A stretch of DNA of 64,000 nt from Oceaniovalibus sp. ACAM 378 (lineage in GTDB: Bacteria; Pseudomonadota; Alphaproteobacteria; Rhodobacterales; Rhodobacteraceae), in assembly GCF_008085915.1 (NCBI RefSeq), contig NZ_VSJK01000007.1, positions 1 through 64,000 on the forward strand. Direction: 5' to 3'. This document shows positions 24,172-33,449 of the stretch, piece by piece. Position 1 is the stretch's first letter, and every line of letters starts with the position of its first letter. The translations under genes were made by a program, and so were the position numbers. A model generated the notes under the pieces. It saw nothing but the letters and a program-made list of their open reading frames with translations, was not told where the DNA came from and did no database searches.

Positions 24172-25323
24172 ATGGCTTACAAGACCCCTGCCGCACGGCC
24201 GGTCAATCCGCGTTTTTCGTCGGGACCCTGTGCAAAACCTCCTGCATACGATCTCAGCAAACTGAGCGACGCCCCTCTGGGCCGGTCGCACCGTGCCGCC
24301 GTGGGCAAGGCAAAGCTGCTGGCGGCTATTGAAGGGACGCGCGAGGTACTCGGGGTTCCCGAAGATTACCGGATCGCCATCGTGCCCGCATCCGACACCG
24401 GCGCCTTCGAAATGGCAATGTGGAACCTTCTGGGCGAACGTCCGGTTGAAATGGTCGCATGGGAATCCTTCGGGGCCGGCTGGGTCACCGACGTTGTCAA
24501 ACAGCTGAAAATCGAAGCGAAGGTGCATGAAGCATCCTATGGCCAGATCGTCGACATGGCCGCGCTGAACTGGGACAATGATGTCTGCTTTACTTGGAAC
24601 GGCACAACATCCGGTGTCCGCCTGCCCGATGGTGGCGTGATTCCGGCAGACCGGGCGGGGCTGACTCTCTGCGATGCCACATCTGCGGCCTTTGCCATGA
24701 ACCTGCCATGGGACAAGCTGGATGTGACGACCTTCTCCTGGCAGAAGGTGCTGGGCGGAGAAGCCGCGCATGGGATGCTGATTTTAAGCCCCCGCGCCGT
24801 GCAGCGCCTTGAATCCTATACGCCCGCTTGGCCGATGCCAAAGATTTTTCGGCTGACCAAGGGTGGCAAGCTGATCGAGGGCATCTTTCGTGGCGAGACG
24901 ATCAACACGCCGTCGATGCTCTGTGTTGAGGATTACCTGCTGGCGCTGGATTGGGCGCGGTCGGTGGGCGGCCTGACGGGGATGATTGCCCGGGCCGATG
25001 CCAATGCCGGGGCTGTTGCCGAATTTGTCGCGACCCATGATTGGATTAATTTCCTTGCGGTAGACCCCACGACGCGCAGCAACACCAGCGTCTGTCTGAC
25101 TTTTGCCACCCCGGACGGAATCGATGGCACTGCCTTCGCCAAGGCGGTCACCAAACGGCTGGAATCCGAAGATGTGGCGCTGGATATCGGGGCTTACCGC
25201 GATGCACCGCCGGGGCTGCGGATCTGGTGCGGCGGCACGGTGGAAACCGCCGACGTCAAGGCTTTGATGCCTTGGGTCGAGTGGGCGTATCTGACCGAGA
25301 TCGAGGCGGCCAGCGCCGCCTGA
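24172..25323 (+). CDS. serC: Phosphoserine aminotransferase
   Basis: The 383-residue PLP enzyme converts 3-phosphohydroxypyruvate and glutamate to phosphoserine in the serine pathway. Visible features are [13 protein letters not shown] at the N-terminus, [13 protein letters not shown] (about 74-86), [14 protein letters not shown] and the PLP lysine in [17 protein letters not shown]. It is of the long alphaproteobacterial/archaeal-type SerC class (about 380 residues). GAGGA lies 8 bases upstream. It is followed after 67 bp by serA, so both steps to phosphoserine are encoded together. Confidence 0.95.
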   Translation: MAYKTPAARPVNPRFSSGPCAKPPAYDLSKLSDAPLGRSHRAAVGKAKLLAAIEGTREVLGVPEDYRIAIVPASDTGAFEMAMWNLLGERPVEMVAWESFGAGWVTDVVKQLKIEAKVHEASYGQIVDMAALNWDNDVCFTWNGTTSGVRLPDGGVIPADRAGLTLCDATSAAFAMNLPWDKLDVTTFSWQKVLGGEAAHGMLILSPRAVQRLESYTPAWPMPKIFRLTKGGKLIEGIFRGETINTPSMLCVEDYLLALDWARSVGGLTGMIARADANAGAVAEFVATHDWINFLAVDPTTRSNTSVCLTFATPDGIDGTAFAKAVTKRLESEDVALDIGAYRDAPPGLRIWCGGTVETADVKALMPWVEWAYLTEIEAASAA

Positions 25324-25390
25324 GCCACCCCCATAGTTGCGCGTCCTTCCGACGCATACCCACATAAATTATATGACAGGAGTGCCAAAC

Positions 25391-26986
25391 ATGGCCCCGA
25401 AAGTTCTTATCAGTGACCAGCTGAGCGAAGCCGCCGTGCAGATTTTCCGTGACCGCGGGGTGGATGTGACCTTTGACCCGGACATCGGCAAGGACAAGGA
25501 CAGGCTGCTGTCCGTGATCGGCGAATATGACGGTCTTGCGATCCGTAGCGCCACCAAGGTGACGGCGAAAATCCTTGAGGCCGCGACCAATCTCAAGGTG
25601 ATCGGTCGGGCCGGGATCGGTGTCGACAACGTCGAAATCCCCGCCGCGTCGAAAAAAGGCGTGATCGTGATGAACACGCCGTTCGGCAATTCGATCACCA
25701 CCGCCGAACATGCGATCAGCCTGATGATGGCGGTGGCACGCCAAATCCCCGAGGCGAACGCGTCAACCCACGCCGGAAAGTGGGAAAAATCGCGGTTCAT
25801 GGGGGTGGAACTTACCAACAAGACGCTGGGCGTGATCGGTGCGGGCAATATCGGCTCGATCGTGATCGACCGGGCGCTGGGCCTGCGGATGAAGGTGATC
25901 GCCTATGATCCGTTCCTCAGCGAGGATCGCGCCGACCTTTTGGGCGCGCGCAAGGTCGAGTTGGACGAACTGCTGGCCAAATCCGATTTCATCACCTTCC
26001 ACGTTCCGCTGACCGACAAGACACGCAATATCCTGTCGGCTGAAAACATCGCCAAACTGAAGAAAGGCGTGCGGATCATCAATTGCGCCCGTGGCGGTCT
26101 GGTGGACGAGGCGGCTTTGGCCGAAGCGTTGAAATCGGGTCAGGTGGCAGGCGCGGGCTTTGACGTCTTCGCGGTGGAACCGGCCACTGATTCGCCGCTG
26201 TTCAACCTGCCCAATGTGGTGTGCACGCCGCACCTTGGCGCCGCGACAACCGAGGCGCAGGAAAATGTGGCGCTTCAAGTGGCCGAGCAGATGTCGGATT
26301 ACCTTCTGACCGGAGCGGTGAGCAACGCGCTGAACATGCCGAGCGTCACGGCGGAAGAGGCCAAGGTGATGGGCCCCTGGGTCAAGCTGGCCGAACATCT
26401 GGGTCGGTTCGTCGGGCAGTTGACCGATGAACCGATCCTTGCGGTGAACGTGCTGTATAACGGCGGGGTGGCCGAGATGAACACCGCCGCGCTGAACGCT
26501 GCCGTGATGGCGGGGATGATGCAGGTCACCAACCCAGACGTGAACATGGTGTCCGCCCCGGTAATGGCAAAGGAACGCGGAATCGACGTATCGACGACGA
26601 CCCAGGACAAGTCGGGCATGTTTGATGGTTATATCAAGCTGACTGTCGTCACCTCGCTGCGGGAACGTAATGTCGCAGGCACGGTGTTTTCCGACGGCAA
26701 GCCCCGGTTCATCCAGATCAAAGGCATCACCATCGACGCGGAGATTGGTGAGCACATGCTTTACACCACAAACCACGACGAGCCGGGAATTATCGGTGCT
26801 CTGGGGCAGACCATGGGCGAGAACGGCGTGAACATCGCCAACTTCACCCTTGGCCGGTCCGAGCGTGGGCGGGAAGCGATTGCGCTGCTCTATCTGGACG
26901 AGCAGCCGCCCGCCGCCGTATTGGACAGGCTTCGTGCGACGGGATTGTTTCAGGCAATCCGCCCGTTGCAGTTCAACATGGGATGA
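25391..26986 (+). CDS. serA: D-3-phosphoglycerate dehydrogenase
   Basis: The 531-residue product catalyses the first step of serine synthesis. It has the catalytic domain (KVLISDQLSEAAV), NAD-binding GVIGAGNIGSIVIDRA (about 145-160), substrate/catalytic residues in NCARGGLVDEAAL and TPHLGAATTEAQENVA (His of the His-Glu pair), an intervening domain, and a C-terminal ACT domain (TNHDEPGIIGALGQTMGENGVNIANFTLGR). This is the long SerA form, likely feedback-controlled by serine through the ACT domain. ATG 25391 is chosen because AGGAG lies 8 bases before it. It probably forms an operon with serC. Confidence 0.95.
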   Translation: MAPKVLISDQLSEAAVQIFRDRGVDVTFDPDIGKDKDRLLSVIGEYDGLAIRSATKVTAKILEAATNLKVIGRAGIGVDNVEIPAASKKGVIVMNTPFGNSITTAEHAISLMMAVARQIPEANASTHAGKWEKSRFMGVELTNKTLGVIGAGNIGSIVIDRALGLRMKVIAYDPFLSEDRADLLGARKVELDELLAKSDFITFHVPLTDKTRNILSAENIAKLKKGVRIINCARGGLVDEAALAEALKSGQVAGAGFDVFAVEPATDSPLFNLPNVVCTPHLGAATTEAQENVALQVAEQMSDYLLTGAVSNALNMPSVTAEEAKVMGPWVKLAEHLGRFVGQLTDEPILAVNVLYNGGVAEMNTAALNAAVMAGMMQVTNPDVNMVSAPVMAKERGIDVSTTTQDKSGMFDGYIKLTVVTSLRERNVAGTVFSDGKPRFIQIKGITIDAEIGEHMLYTTNHDEPGIIGALGQTMGENGVNIANFTLGRSERGREAIALLYLDEQPPAAVLDRLRATGLFQAIRPLQFNMG

Positions 26987-27083
26987 CTTCGCGGTAGCAT
27001 CGCGGCTGGCCAAACGCTCCTCGGTCCCATGCGGTCCCTCCTCGCGGGGGGGCCGGCGACCGTGCGGGCAACAAGGGGGAAGT

Positions 27084-27818
27084 ATGATTTACGCCATTGG
27101 CGACATTCACGGCCAACTGGAGATGCTGCGCGGCGCCCATGATCTGATCGCCAAAGACCGGGCGCAATACGGCGAGGCCTCTGCGCCTGTGGTACATTTG
27201 GGCGACCTGAACGACCGGGGACCGGACAGTCGTGGAGTGATCCAGCTTTTGATCGATGGAATCGCGGCGGGGCAACCCTGGGTCGTCATCCGGGGCAACC
27301 ATGACCGGATGTTCGCCGGATATCTGGCGAACCGCTGGCACCACGATCCGCATTTGCGCGCCGAACTGCCCTGGCGGCACGAACGGCTGGGCGGGTTGGA
27401 AACGCTGGCATCCTACGGCGTTGACGGGTCACTGCGGCGCAATCAGGCCGAGGTGCATGCGGAAACACTTGCCGCGGTGCCCGCTGAACACATTGAATTC
27501 CTGAACGACCGGCCCCTGTGGCATGTCACCGATGACCAGCTGTTCGTCCATGCCGGAATCCGGCCCGGCATCGCAATCGAATCTCAGGCCGAGAATGATC
27601 TGGTTTGGATCCGCGACGGATTTCTGGATGATACACGCGACCACGGGCGTCTTGTGGTCCACGGGCACACAGTTGTGGACACTCCGACGAACTATGGCAA
27701 TCGAGTGAACCTGGACACCGGAGCGGGCTATTTTCACCCATTGAGCGTGGCGGTTTTCGAGGGGCAGAATTGTTTTATTCTGACCGCGCGCGGGCGCGTG
27801 GCGCTGCCTCCGATCTGA
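27084..27818 (+). CDS. Serine/threonine-type metallophosphoesterase
   Basis: The 244-residue protein has the calcineurin-like metal motifs in order: GDIHGQ (D and H ligands, residues 6-11), GDLNDRGPDS (about 40-49), GNHDRM (about 71-76) and VVHGHTVV (about 192-199). It resembles bacterial PPP-family phosphatases (PrpA/ApaH relatives). The substrate is unknown and could be phosphoproteins or dinucleotide polyphosphates. GGGGGA lies 6 bases before the ATG. It lies about 100 bp after serA. Confidence 0.88.
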   Translation: MIYAIGDIHGQLEMLRGAHDLIAKDRAQYGEASAPVVHLGDLNDRGPDSRGVIQLLIDGIAAGQPWVVIRGNHDRMFAGYLANRWHHDPHLRAELPWRHERLGGLETLASYGVDGSLRRNQAEVHAETLAAVPAEHIEFLNDRPLWHVTDDQLFVHAGIRPGIAIESQAENDLVWIRDGFLDDTRDHGRLVVHGHTVVDTPTNYGNRVNLDTGAGYFHPLSVAVFEGQNCFILTARGRVALPPI

Positions 27819-27935
27819 ATGGATCGGGCGCACGGCAAACTGGCCGCCCCTCCGCCCTGGAATACGGCGTAAAATACCGGCAGGCGGGCTGACCCGCGCG
27901 TTAAGCTGGTGTATCAGACCGTCGGGGGAACCACA

Positions 27936-28355
27936 TTGCGGATCAACGACACCATCACGATTGAAGATTGGGAGCTGAGCGAGCAATTCGTGCGCGCCTC
28001 GGGGCCCGGCGGGCAGAACGTCAACAAGGTTGCGAGCGCGGTCGAACTGCGGTTCGAGGCTGAACGCTCGCCCAACCTGCCCGGACCGGTCAAGGCACGG
28101 CTGAGGCGACTTGCCGGCAGGCGCTGGAACTCCGAGGGTGCTCTGGTCTTGCAAGTGGATGAAACCCGCAGTCAGGCCAGAAACCGCGAAATCGCCCGCA
28201 ACCGGTTGGCCGACCTGATTCGCGCGGCCTGTGTGGCTCCGAAACGGCGGATCGCCACACGCCCGACACTTGGCTCTAAGAAACGCCGGTTGAAGGCCAA
28301 AAAGGTGCGCGGAACGGTCAAGGCATTGCGCGGCACCATCACTCCGGAAGAGTGA
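27936..28355 (+). CDS. arfB: Alternative ribosome-rescue factor ArfB (peptidyl-tRNA hydrolase)
   Basis: The 139-residue product is a class I release-factor-like protein with the GGQ motif in RASGPGGQNVNKVASAVELRF and a basic C-terminal tail (PTLGSKKRRLKAKKVRG) that enters the empty mRNA channel of stalled ribosomes. The start is inferred as TTG 27936, because GGGGGA lies 6 bases upstream and the protein then begins LRINDTITI as in relatives. GTG 27909 is an upstream in-frame alternative without a good ribosome binding site. Confidence 0.9.
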   Translation: MRINDTITIEDWELSEQFVRASGPGGQNVNKVASAVELRFEAERSPNLPGPVKARLRRLAGRRWNSEGALVLQVDETRSQARNREIARNRLADLIRAACVAPKRRIATRPTLGSKKRRLKAKKVRGTVKALRGTITPEE

Positions 28356-28430
28356 TCTTCGTCGTTCAATCTTGAATGACCAGCATCAGCCGCTGCGAAA
28401 CGCCCGCTCACGACAAACGGCGCTGGCAAG

Positions 28431-28457
28431 AAAAACCCGGGCAGTCGCCTGCCCGGG
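28431..28457 (-). terminator. Intrinsic terminator of glnK-amtB
   Basis: On the minus strand a perfect 9-bp GC stem CCCGGGCAG/CTGCCCGGG with a GCGA loop (28436-28457) is followed by five T (28431-28435). It lies about 30 bases past the amtB stop. On the plus strand it has no T-run. Confidence 0.9.
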
Positions 28458-28488
28458 CTGGATTGATCCTGTCTGAAACAGCCGACGA

Positions 28489-29826
28489 TCAGCCCTGTAC
28501 GAACTCGGGATAGGCCTCCATTCCCAGTTCGGCGATGTCGAGCCCACGCATTTCATCCTCTTCGCTGACCCGGATGCCCATGACCGCTTTCAGGATCATC
28601 CAAAGCACCAGAGACACACCGAAGACAAACACACCGACGACCACGATCCCCTTGATCTGGGCACCGATTGTGGCGTCCGGGTTGGTCAGCACAACCGCCA
28701 AGGTCCCCCATATGCCGCAGAACAGATGCACCGGAATGGCGCCGACAACATCGTCGATCTTCAGCCGGTCAAGCATCGGCACGGCAAACACCACGATCAC
28801 ACCGCCGATGCCGCCGATCAGCGTCGCCACGCCCAAACCCGGGGTCAGTGGTTCGGCGGTGATCGACACCAGACCGGCCAGCGCGCCGTTCAGCACCATG
28901 GTCAGGTCGGGCTTCTTGTACAGAATTTGTGTCATGATCAGCGCGGCCACTGCGCCACCGGCTGCGGCAAGGTTCGTGTTGGCCATGATCCGGCTGATGT
29001 CGGCCACGTTGCCCGCCGTGTCCATATAAAGCTGTGAGCCGCCGTTAAACCCGAACCAGCCCATCCACAGGATGAACGTGCCCAATGTCGCCAGCGGCAG
29101 ATTGGCCCCCGGCATCGCATTGGTGCGACCGTCCTTATATTTGCCCAGACGCGGACCAAGGATCAGCGCACCCGCCAGCGCTGCCCAACCGCCCGTGGAA
29201 TGCACCACGGTGGAACCGGCAAAGTCGAGAAAATCGGTCACGCTGCCATCGCCCGGCGACAGGAAACCGCCGCCCCATTTCCAGCTGGCCTGGATCGGAT
29301 AGATCAGGCTGGTCAGAACAAGGGTAAAGATCAGGAACGGCACCAGCTTTATCCGCTCGGCCAATGTGCCCGATACGATGGATGCAGTGGCGGCGCAAAA
29401 CATCAGCTGAAAGAAAAAGTCAGCCCCGACCGAGGCATAGGTCAGATCGGTTTCCGTGTCGGCAAGCCCGACAGGTTCCAGTGCGGTTGGTGAAAATGCC
29501 CCCAGCACGCCGGAAACAGACCAGCCGTCGCCGGGATACATCAGGTTGTAGCCGACAAGGTAATACATGATCGACGCCATCGAAAACAGCGCCATGTTCT
29601 TCATCAACTGCATCGTCGTGTTCTTCTGCCGCACCAGCCCCGCTTCCAGCATGGTGAAACCGGCGGCCATCCAGAACACCAGAACGCCGGTGACGAGGAA
29701 CATGAATGTGGTCAGGATATAGCCAATGTCGGCCATCTGAGGGGTGGTATCGGCAATTTCTTGGGCAAACCCCGTCGATGGCAGCGTCAGCAGCGCCACA
29801 AGGGGGAAGTATTTCATCAGTTTCAT
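28489..29826 (-). CDS. amtB: Ammonium transporter
   Basis: The 445-residue inner-membrane channel has a signal peptide (about 1-21) and eleven membrane spans. Amt signatures include the first twin histidine in DFAGSTVVHSTGGWAAL and the second in PVHLFCGIWGTLAV, plus FNGGSQLY and the GxxG-rich helix contacts. It conducts ammonium/ammonia as a trimer that GlnK blocks under nitrogen excess. It is encoded 60 bp downstream of glnK, the usual conserved pair, and ends in a strong terminator. Confidence 0.95.
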   Translation of the reverse strand: MKLMKYFPLVALLTLPSTGFAQEIADTTPQMADIGYILTTFMFLVTGVLVFWMAAGFTMLEAGLVRQKNTTMQLMKNMALFSMASIMYYLVGYNLMYPGDGWSVSGVLGAFSPTALEPVGLADTETDLTYASVGADFFFQLMFCAATASIVSGTLAERIKLVPFLIFTLVLTSLIYPIQASWKWGGGFLSPGDGSVTDFLDFAGSTVVHSTGGWAALAGALILGPRLGKYKDGRTNAMPGANLPLATLGTFILWMGWFGFNGGSQLYMDTAGNVADISRIMANTNLAAAGGAVAALIMTQILYKKPDLTMVLNGALAGLVSITAEPLTPGLGVATLIGGIGGVIVVFAVPMLDRLKIDDVVGAIPVHLFCGIWGTLAVVLTNPDATIGAQIKGIVVVGVFVFGVSLVLWMILKAVMGIRVSEEDEMRGLDIAELGMEAYPEFVQG

Positions 29827-29886
29827 CGGCTCATGGCCCTTTATGAAGGTGGCTTTTGAAGGTGTTTTGACAGGTGACGATCTATG

Positions 29887-30225
29887 TCAGAGCGCGTCAT
29901 CGTCGGTTTCGCCCGTCCGGACGCGCACGGCACTTTCAACGTCCAGCACGAATATCTTTCCGTCGCCGATCTTGGCGGTTCTGGCGGTTTTGGCGATGGC
30001 TTCGACCACCTGATCGGCCATCGCGTCGGGCACCACGATCTCGAGCTTGGCCTTTGGAACAAAGTTCACCGCGTATTCGGCTCCGCGATAAATTTCGGTA
30101 TGGCCCGACTGTGACCCGAAGCCCTTGATTTCAGACACCATCATGCCGCGCACCCCGACCAGGGTCAGTGCTTCGCGCACGTCCTCCAGTTTGAACGGCT
30201 TGATGGTTGCAATGATAAGTTTCAC
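29887..30225 (-). CDS. glnK: P-II nitrogen regulatory protein
   Basis: The 112-residue product is the exact P-II length. It shows KLIIATIKPFKLEDVREAL, the T-loop GFGSQSGHTEIYRGAEYAVNF with the uridylylated Tyr51, and the C-terminal GDGKIFV motif. It senses 2-oxoglutarate and ATP/ADP and gates AmtB. The start is a GTG at 30223-30225 with AAGGGG 6 bases upstream. It lies upstream of amtB. Confidence 0.95.
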   Translation of the reverse strand: MKLIIATIKPFKLEDVREALTLVGVRGMMVSEIKGFGSQSGHTEIYRGAEYAVNFVPKAKLEIVVPDAMADQVVEAIAKTARTAKIGDGKIFVLDVESAVRVRTGETDDDAL

Positions 30226-30345
30226 AATTTTCCCCTTGCGACACATGCGGGCGGATCTTGAAAAGACCGGCCCGACGACCGAGTTCACATTTTGGAAAAA
30301 GCGCGGGGATGTGCGGCTGCACAAGGTTTAGCCGCGTCTTTCTGA

Positions 30346-30379
30346 GCAGGTTGACGGCCAAATGCACAATATTTGGGCA
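30346..30379 (-). promoter_or_regulatory. Candidate NtrC site and sigma-54-like promoter for glnK
   Basis: On the minus strand TTGGCCGTCAACCTGC (30346-30361) keeps GG and GC 10 bases apart, as in -24/-12 promoters. Next to it TGCACAATATTTGGGCA (30363-30379) resembles the NtrC consensus TGCAC-N5-GGTGCA. In some Rhodobacter species NtrC works with the housekeeping sigma factor, so the -24/-12 reading is uncertain. Confidence 0.35.
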
Positions 30380-30389
30380 ATCAGATGTG

Positions 30390-30410
30390 AACGCCTATAT
30401 TCTAGGCGTT
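30390..30410. repeat. 8-5-8 perfect inverted repeat between glnK and the PBP gene
   Basis: AACGCCTA (30390-30397) and TAGGCGTT (30403-30410) flank TATTC. It lies in the divergent intergenic region, 93 bases from the PBP start and 165 bases from glnK. No T-run follows, so an operator for a dimeric regulator is more likely than a terminator. Confidence 0.6.
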
Positions 30411-30502
30411 GATGGAATTTCAAAGTTGATCGGTTGCCGTCTCTACATTCGTTCCGCTCCGGTGTAGTGTCCGCAAAACGATAATAAACTCGAGGGCTGA
30501 GC

Positions 30503-32728
30503 ATGGCCGGGACCGGAAAGAAGAAGCCGCCGCTGGTGGCCGACAAGCGGCGCGCGGCACAGGCGTCCGCGAAAAAGCGCAGTACGGCAAAAAGCACCAC
30601 GACAAACAAACGTCGTCGGGCGCCGGCAAAGCGCAGGGGTGGCCTGATTGGGCTGATCACCGGACTGTTCCGCTGGATTTTCACGCTGATCTGGCGGTTG
30701 CTCTGGCGCGGGGCAGCTGTGGTACTTCTGCTGATCTCGGCTGGCGTCTTTTACTACTATTCAACGCTTCCGCCGGTTGGTGAACTGGTCGATGCCCGTG
30801 CCCAAGGGTCGGTTACGATGCTTGACCGGGACGGTGCGGTCTATGCCTGGCGGGGCGAACAGTTTGGCGGGGCAATCACCCCGGATACGATTTCCCCCAA
30901 TCTGACGCACGCGATCGTGGCGACCGAGGACAAACGGTTCTATAGCCATTTCGGCGTATCGCCGCGCGGCGTTGCCGGCGCGATTAAGATCAACCTGTCC
31001 GAGGGACGCGGCGCGCTTTCGGGGCACGGTGGTTCGACGATCACCCAGCAGACGGCAAAACTGCTGTGTCTGGGCGTGCCTTTCGATCCAGCCGAATGGA
31101 AAAGCGAAACCGAGTACGAGGCCGACTGTCGCCGGGGATCAATGTCGCGCAAGATCAAGGAAGCCATTTATGCGATGGGCCTTGAGGCGCGATATACCAA
31201 GGATGAAATCCTGACGATCTATCTGAACCGCGCGTTTCTGGGCGCCGGTGCCCGCGGGTTCGAGGCAGCGGCACAGCGGTATTTCGGCAAATCGGCAGCG
31301 TCAGTCGACCCTGCTGAGGCCGCGATGCTGGCCGGGCTGCTGGTGGCGCCAACGCGATATGCCCCGACCAACGATCTGGAACGCTCGCAGCGCCGCGCGC
31401 AAACCGTGCTGAACCTGATGCAGGAACAGGGATATCTGACTGCCGCACAGGCCGAACAGGCGCGCATTCACCCGGCCGAACTCTCAGCCGCGGCCGAGGC
31501 GCGGGCGGGCGGGTATTTCGCTGACTGGGTAATGGATCAGGGCCCCGATTTCCTCACCCGTGATACGACCGAGGACGTGATCCTGCGCACCACCTTTGAC
31601 GGTCGGATGCAAAAGGCGGCGGAATCGGCGCTGGACTATGTGTTTGAAACCAAGCTCAAGGAAGGGTCAAAAGCACAGGCCGCCATTGTTGTGATGTCGT
31701 CGGACGGCGCGGTTCGCGCCATGGTTGGCGGGCGCAAGTTCAAAGGCGTGGCGGGGCAGTTCAACCGCGCGATCATGGCCAAACGGCAGACCGGCTCCAG
31801 CTTCAAACCTTTCGTCTATGCCGCCGCGCTCGAACTTGGGTATTCGGCCAACGATACGGTGCTGGACGCGCCGCTGACCCTGAACATACCCGGGTCAGGC
31901 CCCTGGTCACCCAAGAACTATAGCCGGAACTATCAGGGAAACGTAACGCTGACCGAGGCGCTGAAACAATCGCTGAACACTGCCGCCGTGCGGGTGTCTG
32001 AATCCGTGGGACGCGAAAACGTGCGCAAGGTGGCCGAGGGTTTCGGCATCGAATCCGATCTGGCCGCCGGACCGGCGCTGGCGCTGGGGGCATCAGAATC
32101 GACCCTGCTGGAAATGACCGGTGCCTTTGCAGGCATCCTGAATGGCGGAACCTCGGTAGAACCCTATGGCATCCTCGAACTGCGGCTCATGGGCGACGAT
32201 ACACCGCTGATCGGTCAGGACGGCGGTCTGGGCGAGCGGGTGATTTCGCGCGAAGCTGCGGAACAGCTGACTTATATGATGTACGAAGTGGTGCAGGGTG
32301 GCACTGGCAGGCGAGCCGCCCTGGACGATCGGGAGGCCGCAGGCAAGTCCGGCACAACTCAGGCCGCGCGGGATGCATGGTTTCTGGGGTTCACCGCCGA
32401 CTATGTGGCGGGCGTCTGGATGGGATATGACGACAACACACCGCTGTCCGGAGTGACCGGAGGCGGTCTGCCCGCAGAAATCTGGCACGAGGTGATGCTG
32501 CGGGTCCATGAGGGTCTGCCGGTCACCCCGCTGCCCATGCGGCGCCCGGTCAATCCGCTGCCGGCGCAACTGCCCGATGACATCAACGCTGTGCGGTCCG
32601 ATAATGCGGCCCCCGCGCCCCAACCGGTCCCCCAGCCGATTCCCCAACCGGTGCCAGTGCGCGAGCCTGATCTGGTGGAACGGATCATCGATGATGTTCT
32701 GGGTGGCTTGTTCGGGCGCCGAAATTGA
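30503..32728 (+). CDS. Class A penicillin-binding protein (transglycosylase/transpeptidase)
   Basis: The 741-residue bifunctional peptidoglycan synthase has a Lys/Arg-rich cytoplasmic tail (1-48) and a membrane anchor (about 60-90). The glycosyltransferase domain shows ATEDKRFYSHFGV, GGSTITQQTAK and RKIKEA. The transpeptidase domain shows active-site Ser in TGSSFKPF, SLN (KQSLNTAAV) and KSGTTQ. A proline/glutamine-rich C-terminus (APQPVPQPIPQPVPV) precedes a short terminal helix. It resembles the PBP1A family but lacks a visible OB domain. It is transcribed divergently from glnK. Confidence 0.92.
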   Translation: MAGTGKKKPPLVADKRRAAQASAKKRSTAKSTTTNKRRRAPAKRRGGLIGLITGLFRWIFTLIWRLLWRGAAVVLLLISAGVFYYYSTLPPVGELVDARAQGSVTMLDRDGAVYAWRGEQFGGAITPDTISPNLTHAIVATEDKRFYSHFGVSPRGVAGAIKINLSEGRGALSGHGGSTITQQTAKLLCLGVPFDPAEWKSETEYEADCRRGSMSRKIKEAIYAMGLEARYTKDEILTIYLNRAFLGAGARGFEAAAQRYFGKSAASVDPAEAAMLAGLLVAPTRYAPTNDLERSQRRAQTVLNLMQEQGYLTAAQAEQARIHPAELSAAAEARAGGYFADWVMDQGPDFLTRDTTEDVILRTTFDGRMQKAAESALDYVFETKLKEGSKAQAAIVVMSSDGAVRAMVGGRKFKGVAGQFNRAIMAKRQTGSSFKPFVYAAALELGYSANDTVLDAPLTLNIPGSGPWSPKNYSRNYQGNVTLTEALKQSLNTAAVRVSESVGRENVRKVAEGFGIESDLAAGPALALGASESTLLEMTGAFAGILNGGTSVEPYGILELRLMGDDTPLIGQDGGLGERVISREAAEQLTYMMYEVVQGGTGRRAALDDREAAGKSGTTQAARDAWFLGFTADYVAGVWMGYDDNTPLSGVTGGGLPAEIWHEVMLRVHEGLPVTPLPMRRPVNPLPAQLPDDINAVRSDNAAPAPQPVPQPIPQPVPVREPDLVERIIDDVLGGLFGRRN

Positions 32729-32795
32729 TCAGCCAAATTGATCTGCGCAACTGTTCGGCCCCGCTGATCTGACGGGGGGCCAAACACGAGGCCGA

Positions 32796-33230
32796 TCAGT
32801 CTGCTATGCCCAGATCCTCGGCCGTGGTGACGGTGCCCCGCACCGGATTGACGGGGCACCGGTCGTATTTGAAGGCAAATCCGTTCCACACAAGAATCAG
32901 CCCGTCATCCGCCGCGCGCATGAACAGGGCGCGTTGGGTCCAGTCTTCGCCTTCGCCGGTGCAATCCATGTCATAGAGGGTTGCATCCATATCGCGTACA
33001 TTGGTGGCGCGGGTCATGCGGCATTGGCTCTCCACGCCGAAAAACACGTCATCTTCAATCTTCAGCGCGCCGCCGTCGCCCCCGACAATACTGCAATCCG
33101 TGGTGGGCGCTGGCCGGAACAATCCGTCATAGGCTCCGGCATCGGCCACCACACCTGCCACGGCCAAAGGCAGGGCGAACGCCAGAAAACCGACAAAGCG
33201 GAACGTTAAGGGACGGAGAGACATAAACAT
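32796..33230 (-). CDS. Hypothetical exported protein
   Basis: The 144-residue product has an N-terminal signal peptide (ALPLAVAGVVADA) and a mature part with four Cys (TTDCSIV, SQCRMTR, YDMDCTG, YDRCPV), probably two disulfides. I know no family. It is preserved as a plausible roseobacterial periplasmic protein. The start is the first of two ATGs at 33230 and 33224; neither has a strong ribosome binding site. It stands between the convergent PBP gene and the divergent type I secretion genes. Confidence 0.55.
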   Translation of the reverse strand: MFMSLRPLTFRFVGFLAFALPLAVAGVVADAGAYDGLFRPAPTTDCSIVGGDGGALKIEDDVFFGVESQCRMTRATNVRDMDATLYDMDCTGEGEDWTQRALFMRAADDGLILVWNGFAFKYDRCPVNPVRGTVTTAEDLGIAD

Positions 33231-33449
33231 CCGCGAAATCTTAGCTGCTGAGACGGCCCGGTCCAGCGCTTTCTGCACGACAGGCTTTTGCAACAATACG
33301 CGATTAATGGATTCTTGACCGCAGTCGAGGACAAAGAACCGGCGGATTTCGCATGAACCGGCACGCATAATAGGCTAGTCTGTTGAAAATTGTGTCGCGG
33401 TCGCCGCGCAAGCGGCGCAGGGCACAGGCGGGAAAAGGCATTTGGACGA

